64,000 bases of DNA from Aurantiochytrium sp. KH105 (Eukaryota; Sar; Bigyra; Thraustochytrida; Thraustochytriidae). Positions 49,654-59,378 of the stretch are shown piece by piece (position 1 is the stretch's first letter; the number at the start of each line of letters is the position of its first letter). Both the position numbers and the translations under genes were made by a program. The notes under the pieces are model-generated. The model was not told where the DNA came from. It worked only from the letters and a program-made list of their open reading frames with translations, and made no database searches. The stretch is taken from contig BGKB01000022.1 of the NCBI GenBank assembly GCA_003116975.1, positions 434,001-498,000 on the forward strand, written 5' to 3'.

Positions 49654-50517
49654 ATGATGCGCAGCGACCAACCTGAGTACGAAGACGCGAGGGGTTTTGT
49701 CACCCCCATTGCAGACCGCAACCAGCCAGGCTGGGCGCACCGTCCCTCACACGGGAAGCTCTACGGCGAGAAGATCGACATGGAGCCGTGGCGAGCAACT
49801 ATCCGCGAGATCTTCGAGCGAGGTATCCGAGACCAAGGCGCCAAACAGTCCGCTTCACTTATTCTCGAGAGCTTGGAGAAGCACTATCCCTTCAGGATGG
49901 ACATACCGGGGGAAGCCGACATCAACACGGAGATCCAACGTCTTTTCAGACTTCAGAAGGAGGGTCGTCCTCTCGACACTCCAGCGGGCCGAGGCATGGA
50001 CAAGCGCTACGTCGCCACCCTTCGAGAAGCTATCGACCAGAATCTGACAAAGGACGAGACCCTCGACTACTTTCGGAGCAAATGGGGCGCCACTGAGGCC
50101 GCGTTGACCGCGCTCGGAGGGCCAAAGCCAAGCAAGTTCCTCCAGGACAAGACCATCATCAACAAGTGGGCACAGATGCGAAGAGCTCGGCAATCCGCTG
50201 GCCATGGGCAAGCAACGCAAAACACGCAAAGCAGCACGCAGAGCAGCACGCAAGGCAGCACGCAAGCAGAGCGTGCTCCCAAGCGGAAGCGCCACCGGCT
50301 GGACCCGCGCTACATCGCAACGCTCCAAGAAGCACTCGAGCAATCCTTGACCACGATGGATGCCCTCCACTTCTTCCGCGAAAAGTGGGGCCAGACCGAG
50401 GCAGACTGGAATGCGATGCCAGGTGACAAGCCGGCGTTGTTTCCGGAAGACAAGCAGCTCAAGACCAAGCTCGCCAACATGAAGCATGCCCTCAAGAAGC
50501 AGAGGTCGGAGGTTTGA
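49654..50517 (+). CDS. Unrecognised protein with three related helical repeats
   Basis: 287 residues. I do not recognise the family. Two clear copies of a 60-65-residue unit are present: MDKRYVATLREAIDQNLTKD with FRSKWGATEAAL (about residues 115-180), and LDPRYIATLQEALEQSLTTM with FREKWGQTEADW (about 208-275). A weaker first copy begins MEPWRATIREIFERGIRDQG (about residue 42). The linker between copies 2 and 3 is Gln/Ser/Thr-rich and ends in a basic PKRKRHR that could be a nuclear localisation signal. A nucleic-acid-binding role is possible but not shown. The frame opens at TTG (49585); the first ATG is 49654. Confidence 0.65.
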   Translation: MMRSDQPEYEDARGFVTPIADRNQPGWAHRPSHGKLYGEKIDMEPWRATIREIFERGIRDQGAKQSASLILESLEKHYPFRMDIPGEADINTEIQRLFRLQKEGRPLDTPAGRGMDKRYVATLREAIDQNLTKDETLDYFRSKWGATEAALTALGGPKPSKFLQDKTIINKWAQMRRARQSAGHGQATQNTQSSTQSSTQGSTQAERAPKRKRHRLDPRYIATLQEALEQSLTTMDALHFFREKWGQTEADWNAMPGDKPALFPEDKQLKTKLANMKHALKKQRSEV

Positions 50518-51357
50518 CGACTTGCTGACCCCAGACGTAACGATAAACAAAGATAATTCCGATGCATTTGCGCCAATCTCACTTCTACTCCGCTCATGCG
50601 GCTCGCCCACCGGCCTTGTCGCGCCTTCTACGCCCCCGCAAGGCCCGCACGGACGCTCAGGGGCTCGCAGGTCCCGGTTCTGCCTGCTTGTTCCCTAAGA
50701 TGCTTCCTGATGATTAGCTGCTGATTAGGTCTTTGCCGGGCCGAAGCAATTTTGCAGGGACACCCCGCACGCCCGCGCGCTCCCGGCCGGCGTCCTCCCC
50801 CGGGGTCGCGCGCACGCTGCCGCGGCCGCGCGCCGATCGAGGCAAAGCCGGATGGGTCTGATGCCCAGGAGGCCTTCGATTATGAGGAGACGATCACGTA
50901 CTTTACTCGCGAACTCCGTGATAAGTTAGCACTAGGCCTGGACCTGGTAGTATTACGATGAACCAATGACGAATGTGCTCCGACGGACGTGATGACTTGG
51001 ACGCACGGTACGAGGCGGACTTGAAGATGGGCAGCTCGGCATAAGGCTCATGAAATGATGAAGTCCCTTGGAGTCCAAAATCAGCAATTGTAAGGTCAGA
51101 CGAGATCAAGTTGAGCGCGAATTCCTCAACAATGAGAAAGGAAACCAAGGTCCAAACGATCTTGCATTACGAACATTTCGAAGTAAGGAAAAGATGAATG
51201 AGAATGATCATACAGTATAAGACGCATCATCAGCACGCAATCCACTTCAGATATCGTTGCTGCCAAGGAAGAAAGGAAATTTGAAAAAAAGAAAAAGAAG
51301 AAACGGAAAACAAGTAAGTCATAGCATAGCATTCACTTCAGATGTTTGATAGAAAAC
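50518..51357. other. Convergent spacer, three-repeat protein / GT61
   Basis: 840 bp between convergent stops, longer than other 3' spacers here. The middle (50750-50960) is GC-rich and open for 69 codons with a plausible-looking segment, but without a start context or family match. The right part is AT-rich with A/G runs (51280-51310). Confidence 0.5.
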
Positions 51358-52950
51358 TCAGATGGCAACTTCGACCTGAACGGCGTCAGATATAGCCGTG
51401 GTTAATTTTGCAGGAGGGAGCTGGTGCAAGCTGTCTTCCTCAGGCGGAGGCAAAGACACGACGCGATGCGCAGCCCCTACGAACTGCGAAAGACGATCGT
51501 AGTACGAGAGGCCCTTGTACTCGGGCATCTGAAGCTCGACGAGCGTGGTGCCGGGAAGACCAAATAAAATAAAACTCAGCGCAGCGTCGTGAATGCCCAC
51601 AATGACCTGGGCACCGCGCACAAGAGCAACACACTCCCGAAAAGAGAGACCGTCGAATGGCTCGAGACGCACGTCTGCAAAATTGAGGCCACGCAACGAA
51701 GCAATCACCTCCTTTTCGTTCTTGAGCACCTGCGCATGTCGAAAGGGATTGCGTAGAAAGACAAGGACCAGGGGCTTGGTTCGCTTTGACGCGTCTGCGA
51801 GCTGGGTGAGCGCCTTATCGTCGGCGATGATACGATCCACAAAGGCGTTGGCAAAGTTGCGCACTTGCGGAACGCGCTTGCATGACGCAACGTCATGAAA
51901 ATTGGTGACGGAAAGCGCGCCTCGGGCTCCAACGGGAACGAAGATGGCTTTGCGAAAGCAGGTTGGTGACGAAAAACTCTTGACGTGGCGAACGCGTTTG
52001 CCGACCAAGGACGACCAGGCCTCGTCGAGCGGGCCTTGCGAATGGCCGTCGAGAAACACCAGATTGACGTCCTCGCCGTCCGCCAATTGCTGCTGAGCCT
52101 GGTACGTGTTGTACCAGTCTGCCACAGCTGAATAGACATCCGCATGCTCATAGCGCGTGACGAAGAGAGTGGGCTTTTCTTCCCAAGAGGTGCACTGCGC
52201 TGTTGCTGCGCCCTTGATGTCGCTTGCCACTGAGCTCATGACTAGCTTAAGATGCGGTGCCAGCATTTCAGGATCCCATGCCTCTTTGGGTAGGTCGCAG
52301 TCCATCTTAAGTGCCCCCTTCTTGTACACGGGAATCTCGGCAGCCTCGTCTCGCCCCGATACACTCGAGGCCGGCTCGCCGCCTGGGGCGACGGCAATGA
52401 GCGAGGGCTCAAGCACGAGATTGCTACCTTCGCAAACAGCACCTCGGCTTGTTGGGCTGTACCAGCAGTCCATGCTGGCCTTTTCGCCGTTGCAGATCTG
52501 GACAATGTTTGTGTATCCGTTTCCGAACATGCGCTTGCAGACTTCGTCGACGTTGAGCCTTTTTGGCTCCACCCAAAGGTCATGACGTTTGGCAAGCTCG
52601 AGCTCGCGCATTTCTCGTTCGTCCTCCTCTTCCTCTTCTTGGGCACGGTCGAGCGAGGCTTCGTGGACCTCAATTTGAACGGAGGCGCCATTTTCCGTAT
52701 TGACGTCGTCAACGCCAACTTCGCTCGTGTCTTGAAAGGCCCAAGATGACCCGCTACGAAGGAAACTTGGAAGCGCCTTTTCAACGTCCACCGCAGACAT
52801 AGTGTTGTCACCGCTCTGCCAAGCGGTGCCCGCGCGGACAAGGCTCCCGAGCGTGACGATTCCCAAGAGTACGATCAGGCCCAACCGCACGAGAACCTTG
52901 AGATTTTGACGATCCTCTGTACGAGGAACCGACGAGAAGCGTGGCTCCAT
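51358..52950 (-). CDS. GT61-family (DUF563) glycosyltransferase, type II membrane protein
   Basis: 530 residues. A short cytosolic head, one transmembrane anchor (about 20-42, VLVRLGLIVLLGIVTLGSLV) and an acidic coiled stem lead to a lumenal catalytic domain. The C-terminal block GAQVIVGIHDAALSFILFGLPGTTLVEL matches the GT61/EOGT-type motif, and VLVFLRNP is the preceding strand. GT61 enzymes transfer xylose, GlcNAc or arabinose to glycans in the Golgi or ER; the specificity here cannot be told. The His of the motif (IHDAALS) replaces the common HGAGL form. Start at ATG 52950. Confidence 0.8.
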   Translation of the reverse strand: MEPRFSSVPRTEDRQNLKVLVRLGLIVLLGIVTLGSLVRAGTAWQSGDNTMSAVDVEKALPSFLRSGSSWAFQDTSEVGVDDVNTENGASVQIEVHEASLDRAQEEEEEDEREMRELELAKRHDLWVEPKRLNVDEVCKRMFGNGYTNIVQICNGEKASMDCWYSPTSRGAVCEGSNLVLEPSLIAVAPGGEPASSVSGRDEAAEIPVYKKGALKMDCDLPKEAWDPEMLAPHLKLVMSSVASDIKGAATAQCTSWEEKPTLFVTRYEHADVYSAVADWYNTYQAQQQLADGEDVNLVFLDGHSQGPLDEAWSSLVGKRVRHVKSFSSPTCFRKAIFVPVGARGALSVTNFHDVASCKRVPQVRNFANAFVDRIIADDKALTQLADASKRTKPLVLVFLRNPFRHAQVLKNEKEVIASLRGLNFADVRLEPFDGLSFRECVALVRGAQVIVGIHDAALSFILFGLPGTTLVELQMPEYKGLSYYDRLSQFVGAAHRVVSLPPPEEDSLHQLPPAKLTTAISDAVQVEVAI

Positions 52951-53439
52951 CGTGCGTGCGTAGCTCAGTTCTCTGCCTGCCGCACCGCCCGTCGCGCTCG
53001 CCCTTGGCCGGCAGCGCCTGCGTGTTTCACAGTATGCTTGCTGTCGTGTGAGAGTCGGTCCTCCTCACCGCTATTGGGTCAAGCAAGGCCTAGTAGGCCT
53101 ACTTGCACTAGCTTTTTACGTCTACCGACCAACGGCAAAAAGGATGATGATTCTGGCCGCAAGCTCTCAGTTTTTCTGGGCGATATAGCAGCTTGCTGAG
53201 TAACAAGACATGGGTGCCTCAGAGAGTGAGTGTCCAAGTTGCAAGGAAGAGCAGCGGCATGAATTCGAGAAAAAAAAAAAAACATAAAATGATGACAGAT
53301 TGTTCTATCCATTTGCTATGATATCTATCACGTATACCGTTCTCGCAAAACATTCTCGATGAGCCGCCTTTCACGCACACTCGCGACGCAGCGATCGAAA
53401 GATTGACTCACGTGCACACGCATCGAGAGAGAGCAGGCG
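52951..53439. other. Divergent spacer, GT61 / unknown two-exon gene
   Basis: 489 bp with a 14-base A-run (about 53268-53284). No gene is seen. Confidence 0.5.
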
Positions 53440-54236
53440 ATGGAGGAGACAAGGATCCATTCTCGGCTTTTTGGTGAGAGTCCAATTTCAACCTATTGGC
53501 CTTCCTTAAAGGTTTGGCTTGGTCAAGCGTGACAGATTGCGTGCGAGCGGCAGAGCGATTAGACGGGGGGAAACGAATCGAGGGCAAAACCAAAATTAAA
53601 GCAAACGTGTTGGCCATCATGCAAGGACAGCGGACCTGGACACAGGAAGAATGGCGAGAGTTTGAGAAGACCGGGCTTCGGGCTGGAGTTGCAGGGAGAC
53701 AAAGTCAAGTTAGAGGAAAGCCGATCAAGGAGGCCATCGTGAAGAACGATGCAGCTGCTGCAAAGACCATGAAAATCCCCAGAGTTGCTTCGCAGACGGC
53801 AGAAAACAGGTCGGCAGAACGCGTCAAGGCTCTCAAAACGTCGAATGAAAAGACACAAGAGGAAAGCGTAAAGACCGCGATGGCTTCTCGCGCTTCGAAT
53901 GTCGAGCAGAAAAAGGACGAACGCTGGCAGAACTACGCTTGTCTTGGACTGTTTCCAACCGCAAATGGCGTCGCGAACGCTCCATCATCAGATGCCGCTC
54001 GAACGACGAATGTTTCGCGAGAAAAGACTACACGTTCACGTAATGACTTTTCCAAGACTACATTCGCGGAATCGACGCAGCCGGTGGATCGAATGTTCTC
54101 GACGCCTCTTGCGGGTCAAAACTCGTCTGCGCGCGTCCAAGCCACAATCCAGGAGAGGACGAAAGAGCAATTCGGGCTGCGTATTGCTAACTCCGGCAGC
54201 GAGAATCGGACACAGGTGTCATCATTTCGTTCGTGA
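53440..54236 (+). CDS. Unknown basic protein, probably two exons (tentative)
   Basis: The frame 53496-54236 has no ATG until 53619. A better start is ATG 53440 (MEETRIHSRLF), joined by a 38-nt GT..AG intron (53474-53511, donor GTGAGA) to 53512, which keeps the frame. That gives 252 residues. Without splicing the ATG frame stops at once. The protein is disordered, Lys/Arg/Thr/Ser-rich, with no known domain. A segment DERWQNYACLGLFP resembles the W-x6-GLFP repeats of the next gene downstream. Short introns of this size are rare, so transcript data would be decisive. If the intron is wrong, the product would start at 53619. Confidence 0.5.
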
Positions 54237-55296
54237 ACTCAGGGACGATTCAGTTTCGTCCCAGAGCGACGACTGCTTACAAAGCAGTAGACTTTCATTA
54301 CAAAGATAAAGGTTTCGAGTTCGTGAATGTCTTCTTCTTCGCAAATTTGTTTTTTATCGAATGTCTCTCCGTCTGTGCTGGACGAAAGGAAAGAGACACT
54401 GTCTACCATCTCCTGCCCCGCTTGTGCTGCTTCGCTGTCAGTAAAAACCTCACCACGCGCTGCATAACACACCCCCTCCTGCTCCTCCCCACGTCCCTAC
54501 TCCCCTCCCCCCCCCCCCCCTCTTGCTCTCCGAGTAAAACTTTCGCTGTTACCGTTCACCTCGAGGCACGTGCTCCATCCCGCCGCACACCCGCAACTAA
54601 TAACACACCTCATCCAGCCAGCCAGCCATTCAGCCCGTCTCGCAGTAAATGAAACCAGCCCGGCCAAGTAAAGACAAGATCCGGCCCTGCGCAGCTCGCG
54701 CTGGCCGCGCGGCGCAGCCTCCGCGCGGCGCCGTCCCCGGCCTGCTCGGCCTCGACCTGCACGCCTCGCAAAAGTCGTCCTCGCCTCACAGCCCTGCGGC
54801 GCCCGGAGCTGCTTGGTCTCTCTGGACCAGCCGCCGGCATCAGCACAGCAACAATAAGAGGGAGAGCGCAGACACGGGCCGAGCACGGGCAGCGCAGACT
54901 CGCTGCGCGCCCCCCGGGGCAGCGCGCGCGCCGCGTCAGGCCGGGGCGGGCGGCGGGCAGAGGGGGGCAGCGGGGGCGGCCGCGAGGTACAGCACGTGCC
55001 GCCTTTGGACGCGGCAGAGCGGCCTCGTGCACCTGTCACGGCCGCGCGCGGCGGCGAGGCGCGCACGGGCGGCCGCGCGACGGGCGGCGAGACGCGGGCG
55101 GAGGGCCGTCCGCTGCGCCCTGCGCCCTCCCCGCGCTCGCCCGGGCCGCGCTGCGGCGCGCAGGGCGGGCGGGGCCGGCAGCGGAAATTGAGTTTGATTG
55201 AAGCGGGGCACCTACCNAGCGGAAATTGAGTTTGATTGAAGCGGGGCACCTACCTGCCTGCTTGACGTGCGTGCGTGCACGGGAGAGACGCCAGGC
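54237..55296. other. Spacer upstream of the large LRR protein, with assembly join
   Basis: 1.06 kb with no supported gene. A C-run (about 54507-54521), then 600 bp of very high GC where several frames are open at once. A 37-bp exact repeat flanks an N at 55217. Confidence 0.55.
55180..55254. repeat. 37-bp direct repeat around an N (probable contig join)
   Basis: The 37 bases at 55180-55216 are repeated exactly at 55218-55254, with a single N between. This is what two overlapping contig ends look like when joined without merging. The duplication is probably not real. Confidence 0.9.
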
Positions 55297-58200
55297 ATGG
55301 CCAAGTGGGGAGGCACGCGCAGAGGCCAATTGCTCCGGCGCGGACGCCGCGAGGAGGACCGCGGCCAGACGGAGAATGCTTACCGACCGTCGGACTTCAA
55401 CGCCGAGGAGCACAGGGAAGTGGACGAAGTCCTGGCGGCGCAGAACGCGCGCATGTCGCCCATTCGACGATTTGGCACCTTTCTCGCGGGGCTATGGCCT
55501 GGCAGCCGATGGTCGTCGTCCAACGCCTCGAGAGCGTCGATAAACGAGACGAACGATATACCACGCTCACGTTCTGTACCTTTTGGAGCAAGGGGTGATC
55601 GCTCTCAGGGCGGCGCAAGATCGGGCGCGGGGGTCACGAGCACAAGAGACGACGACGATACACGGGCCGACATTCTCGAGGACGCTGATGTGGGTGTTCA
55701 CAGCATTTTTGCCACTGGTCGCAGTCATGGTCTTCCTCCTGCTCACGATCTCGAGGAGGTTAATGACGTTTCCCGGGACGAGCATGAAGGCCTCGCAAAT
55801 GAACAGAGTTTTGCGACGGCTATGGAAACTGCGCACGCATATCATGCTCGGGATCACGAAGCTGAGGAGGATGAGGACGAGGACGATGATGAGGACGAGG
55901 AGAGTCACAACGATTCCGGCGAAAGAATTTCAAGTGTTTTCCCATCTGCTCAGCCTCATGGCGATATTGATGCAGCTGACAGTGATGGCTGGGACGAGCA
56001 CGAGAGCGCGGATGATCGTTCTGAGACTGATCTCCTTTGTCAGGATGACAGCAAGAGCGAGCGCGACGATGCCTCCAGACAAACAGGTGGCAAATTTTCG
56101 GTTTCCAGAAGACTGAGCGGAGATAGTAAAAATTCCTCCATTTCGGGAAAGTTATCTGCAATGCTATCGACACGAATTAACCTCTCACGGCCGAAACGGC
56201 CGTCGAATATACCGGAGCATGACGTGGAAAGCGTGCGCTACGATGACGGAAGTGAAGGCTCGCCAATATTTGAAGATGGTGAGGTACTTTGCTCCTACTA
56301 CGAAACAGACTCTGATTGTGAGGAAGGTGAGAGTGAATTTACGGACAGTCACGTCTTCAATGAAAGTGCAGACGACATCGACAATGACGATAATGATGAT
56401 GGTGACGTCTCCGAAGATGACACTCTTTCCGTGCTGTCCCTCATTCCAGCGACACCTCCTGCTTCGCACAAGACATCGGACCCCCTGATGCGGGAGCTTT
56501 CTGATGCCTTGAGCAAGCGAAGGCAACTCATCATTCCTAAAGAGGAACGAGACTCCATCGAGAATCTAACAAGGGACGGCAAGCAAGTTCGTGGTTATAC
56601 TTACCTCCAACAACACAGGGATCGAACGGGTCAGGAGCATGGAGACGACGAAAATACGTCCTATGCGTCATCGGTTGCGAGTGAGGTGGACAGCTTTGCC
56701 GATGAGATTCCTGAAAGTGAATCGTCTTCAAGTGACAAAGACGATGACACTAATTCCTTGAAGAGTAGCTTGCTTGCTTCAGCGCTCTTTGCTACCTCGA
56801 GGGTGGTTTTGAGAAGGCCCTCGACGGGTGTCCAGTCTCGGTCATCCCTGGCTTCGATTCCTGAGGACTCGCCGCAAGTCCTGCCGCAGCGCACGCTGCA
56901 GTCTCCAACCGCGTCGTCGAGCACGCCTGTGGTGACTCCAGCAGAGGCAGCGTCATCCCCTGGACCGGTGTCCTCCCGGGTCGTGGCGCATCGTAGGCCC
57001 GAGTCCGTGGCCACGACGCCCGTTTCACCACAGCCGGCGTCGGTACAAAGCGCGCGACCTCAATTTCGTGTTACGAAATCTGAGACCGTGCCAAGATCTT
57101 GGCCGACTGAGAGAGAGCGTCAAACTGCGGAAGCAGGCTTGCTTCCTGGTGTCCCCGCGGGCCGACCTCTACAACCGGCGTCGGTACGAAGCGCGCGACC
57201 TCAATTTCGTGTTTCGAAACCTGAGACCGTGCCAAGATCTTGGCCGACAGAGAGAGAGCGTCAAACTGCGGAAGCAGGCTTGCTTCCTGGTGTCCCCGCA
57301 GGCCGACGTTTTCATACAACCGTGGCAGAGTCGTCGCGCGGATCGGCAACTCGCGTCAGACCATTTGCAAGAACCGCCAGTGAAGACACGCCAGAGACCA
57401 AGGCTCCTCGTGTGCGGCGGCCCTCATTCATGTCACTCATGCGAGGAGGAGGAGGAGGAGGAGGAGGAGGAGGAGGAGGAGGAGGGATAGGAAGAGCAAG
57501 ACGCGTTTCGCAGTCTGCGGCTGCAAAGCGCCCGAGTCTTGTAACTCGCAGAGACACGAAGAACGACGCTGCGCACACGACCACACGTCCGGACGCTGCG
57601 TTTACGAGAAGTGTTCGTGCGTCTGCTCTCCCGAAACGTGCATCTGGCAAGATGGGCCGTGCATCGTCAACACGAATGGACGGTGCATCAAGAAAGAGGT
57701 GGGAAGATAGTGCGAGCTCAGGATTATTTCCTGGCATTCCTGCAGGACAGCCCCTCCCGAAACGTGCATCTGGCAGGATGGGCCGTGCATCGTCACCACG
57801 AATGGACGATGCATCAAGAAAGAGGTGGGAAGAAAGTGCGAGCGCAGGGTTACTTCCTGGCATTCCTGCAGGACAGCCCCGTCCGCAAAAGAGTGGCAGA
57901 CAAGGTGCATCGGTAAGCAAATCAACATGGCGTTCGGAACTGAAAGATACGCGCACGTCTTTTACGAGAGCTAGCGCTGCACGGCGTGCGAGCCAGGCAC
58001 ACCGCTATACGGGAATGGTGGGACCTGGTTCGGATCCATTAAAAGCCATGGGTGACTTTAATGATTCGCGGCTCCAAGACGCCATGCGCGACACGGAAGA
58101 AGGGAAACCCTTCGTCGAGCTTACTGACTCGGCATATGTGGACCCGGACAAGTTTTCAGAGCTCTGCGACAAACTTTCGGAAGCAAGAGACGTGCGACGC

Positions 58201-58632
58201 ATTTCATTTGTCGGTCTCGACATTGGGGGAGATCCTGCCAAACTGGAGGCCGTGTGCCGCTTGTTGGAGTCCCAGGATCACATTGCGGGGCTTGATCTTT
58301 CATACAATCATTTACACGACGAGCACATGGCTTTGCTCGCAAGCAGCCTTGCATCAGATCCTGCGCGCAGCCTGCAGCGCTTGAATCTTTGCAAGAACGC
58401 GCTATCTGACGAGGGATTATATCTTCTCTTGGAGGCGATCCAAGATCGAGAGTCCATGGAGGAGCTCGATCTCGGTCGCAACAGCTCGATTACGAGGCAA
58501 GGCCTCGGTCAATTTGCCCAGTTCCTCCTCGAGGTTCCTGTCGAGATCGTGAACGTGGAGGGTTGCGGCAAGAAGAACGACCAGATGGCTCGCGATCTCG
58601 TGCACTCTCGTGCAGGGAGCGCTGGCGTTTAG
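55297..58632 (+). CDS. Large disordered protein with internal repeats and C-terminal LRRs
   Basis: 1111 residues from ATG 55297 (MAKWGGTR). The first 900 residues are mostly disordered, with Asp/Glu-rich, Ser-rich and Arg-rich stretches. Two tandem repeats occur: two copies of a 47-residue unit (57034-57315) and two of a 42-residue unit (57628-57879). Both share a core of Trp then GL[LF]PG[VI]PAG. A 14-residue poly-Gly run (about 57445-57486) precedes the second pair. The last 190 residues hold three to four RNase-inhibitor-type LRRs (HIAGLDLSYNHLHDEHMALL, RSLQRLNLCKNALSDEG and SMEELDLGRNSSIT). No catalytic domain is seen. A scaffold or cytoskeletal role is a guess. Confidence 0.78.
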   Translation: MAKWGGTRRGQLLRRGRREEDRGQTENAYRPSDFNAEEHREVDEVLAAQNARMSPIRRFGTFLAGLWPGSRWSSSNASRASINETNDIPRSRSVPFGARGDRSQGGARSGAGVTSTRDDDDTRADILEDADVGVHSIFATGRSHGLPPAHDLEEVNDVSRDEHEGLANEQSFATAMETAHAYHARDHEAEEDEDEDDDEDEESHNDSGERISSVFPSAQPHGDIDAADSDGWDEHESADDRSETDLLCQDDSKSERDDASRQTGGKFSVSRRLSGDSKNSSISGKLSAMLSTRINLSRPKRPSNIPEHDVESVRYDDGSEGSPIFEDGEVLCSYYETDSDCEEGESEFTDSHVFNESADDIDNDDNDDGDVSEDDTLSVLSLIPATPPASHKTSDPLMRELSDALSKRRQLIIPKEERDSIENLTRDGKQVRGYTYLQQHRDRTGQEHGDDENTSYASSVASEVDSFADEIPESESSSSDKDDDTNSLKSSLLASALFATSRVVLRRPSTGVQSRSSLASIPEDSPQVLPQRTLQSPTASSSTPVVTPAEAASSPGPVSSRVVAHRRPESVATTPVSPQPASVQSARPQFRVTKSETVPRSWPTERERQTAEAGLLPGVPAGRPLQPASVRSARPQFRVSKPETVPRSWPTERERQTAEAGLLPGVPAGRRFHTTVAESSRGSATRVRPFARTASEDTPETKAPRVRRPSFMSLMRGGGGGGGGGGGGGGIGRARRVSQSAAAKRPSLVTRRDTKNDAAHTTTRPDAAFTRSVRASALPKRASGKMGRASSTRMDGASRKRWEDSASSGLFPGIPAGQPLPKRASGRMGRASSPRMDDASRKRWEESASAGLLPGIPAGQPRPQKSGRQGASVSKSTWRSELKDTRTSFTRASAARRASQAHRYTGMVGPGSDPLKAMGDFNDSRLQDAMRDTEEGKPFVELTDSAYVDPDKFSELCDKLSEARDVRRISFVGLDIGGDPAKLEAVCRLLESQDHIAGLDLSYNHLHDEHMALLASSLASDPARSLQRLNLCKNALSDEGLYLLLEAIQDRESMEELDLGRNSSITRQGLGQFAQFLLEVPVEIVNVEGCGKKNDQMARDLVHSRAGSAGV
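57034..57315 (+). repeat. Tandem 141-nt coding repeat, two copies
   Basis: Copies at 57034-57174 and 57175-57315 differ at few positions. Each codes 47 residues (PASVxSARPQFRV... to PGVPAGRP). High identity means a recent duplication or gene conversion. Confidence 0.9.
57628..57879 (+). repeat. Tandem 126-nt coding repeat, two copies
   Basis: Copies at 57628-57753 and 57754-57879, about 90 percent alike by eye. Each codes 42 residues (LPKRASGxMGRASS... to PGIPAGQP). Confidence 0.9.
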
Positions 58633-59378
58633 CCCTGACTATACAAGTTGTGATGTTATACAATTTTGATTCGTGTTGTTTGTGGTCCTATCGTACATGA
58701 ATATGTGATGAGGCTGTGATTGAAGACGCACATAAAACCACTTCCACGTGCCTGGGCGGCGCATCCGCCACACTCTGGCCAATCTTTTCACAAAACGCCT
58801 TCTCTGCCAGGCGGTTCTACCACAGAACCAAGCGGGTCACGGCGGGTTCTCCGAGCGAAGGACAAGCGGCTGGCAGCTTGTGTGCAGTCATAGCACCACT
58901 GCAAGCAGTCTGCTTGCACGCACCGCACGGAGCCGAGGCGGAAAGCCCGGACGCCCCCGAACCTTGCGCCACTCTCGAGGCTGGCTGGCTGCCTGGCCGG
59001 CTGGTGTGGCTGGATCGGATCATCAGTGGCAGCTCCTCGCCCGCCGCGAGGCTCTCGCCCTCGCCCGCCCGCGTCTTCCCTCCCTGCGCCGCCGGAGTCC
59101 GCGTCGGGATCCGAGCGCGCCCCGTCCCGTCCCGGCCGTCCGGGACTGCCGGCAGTATCCTAACCGTGAGGCGAGGGGCGCTGCCTCCGAAGCCAGGAAG
59201 GGTCGCGATCGACGCGGCGATCTTCGCGAAGATCCATCCATCCGTCCCGCCATCTCGTCATCGCCGGCGAGATCCTCCGGCAGACCAAGAGCAGTCGCGG
59301 CGCAGCAGAACCGAAACGCGGCGACGCAGCGCGAGCGGCAGCGAGAGCGAGAGCGGCAGCGAGAGCGAGAGCGGCAGG
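58633..59378. other. Spacer upstream of ClpB
   Basis: 746 bp between two plus-strand genes. The frame of ClpB stays open through most of it, but the sequence is low in complexity and lacks family similarity. A GAGAGCGAGAGCGGCAGC repeat (about 59335-59378) abuts the start and may lie in the 5' leader. Confidence 0.55.

Noticed and set aside
50752-50961. A 69-codon plus-strand frame with a plausible helical end, possible small gene or pseudogene
   Set aside because: No good start context, GC-driven first half, and no family recognised.
54497-55249. A 250-codon minus-strand frame spanning the N at 55217
   Set aside because: It runs through the artefactual 37-bp repeat and high-GC sequence; composition is Arg/Ala/Pro noise.
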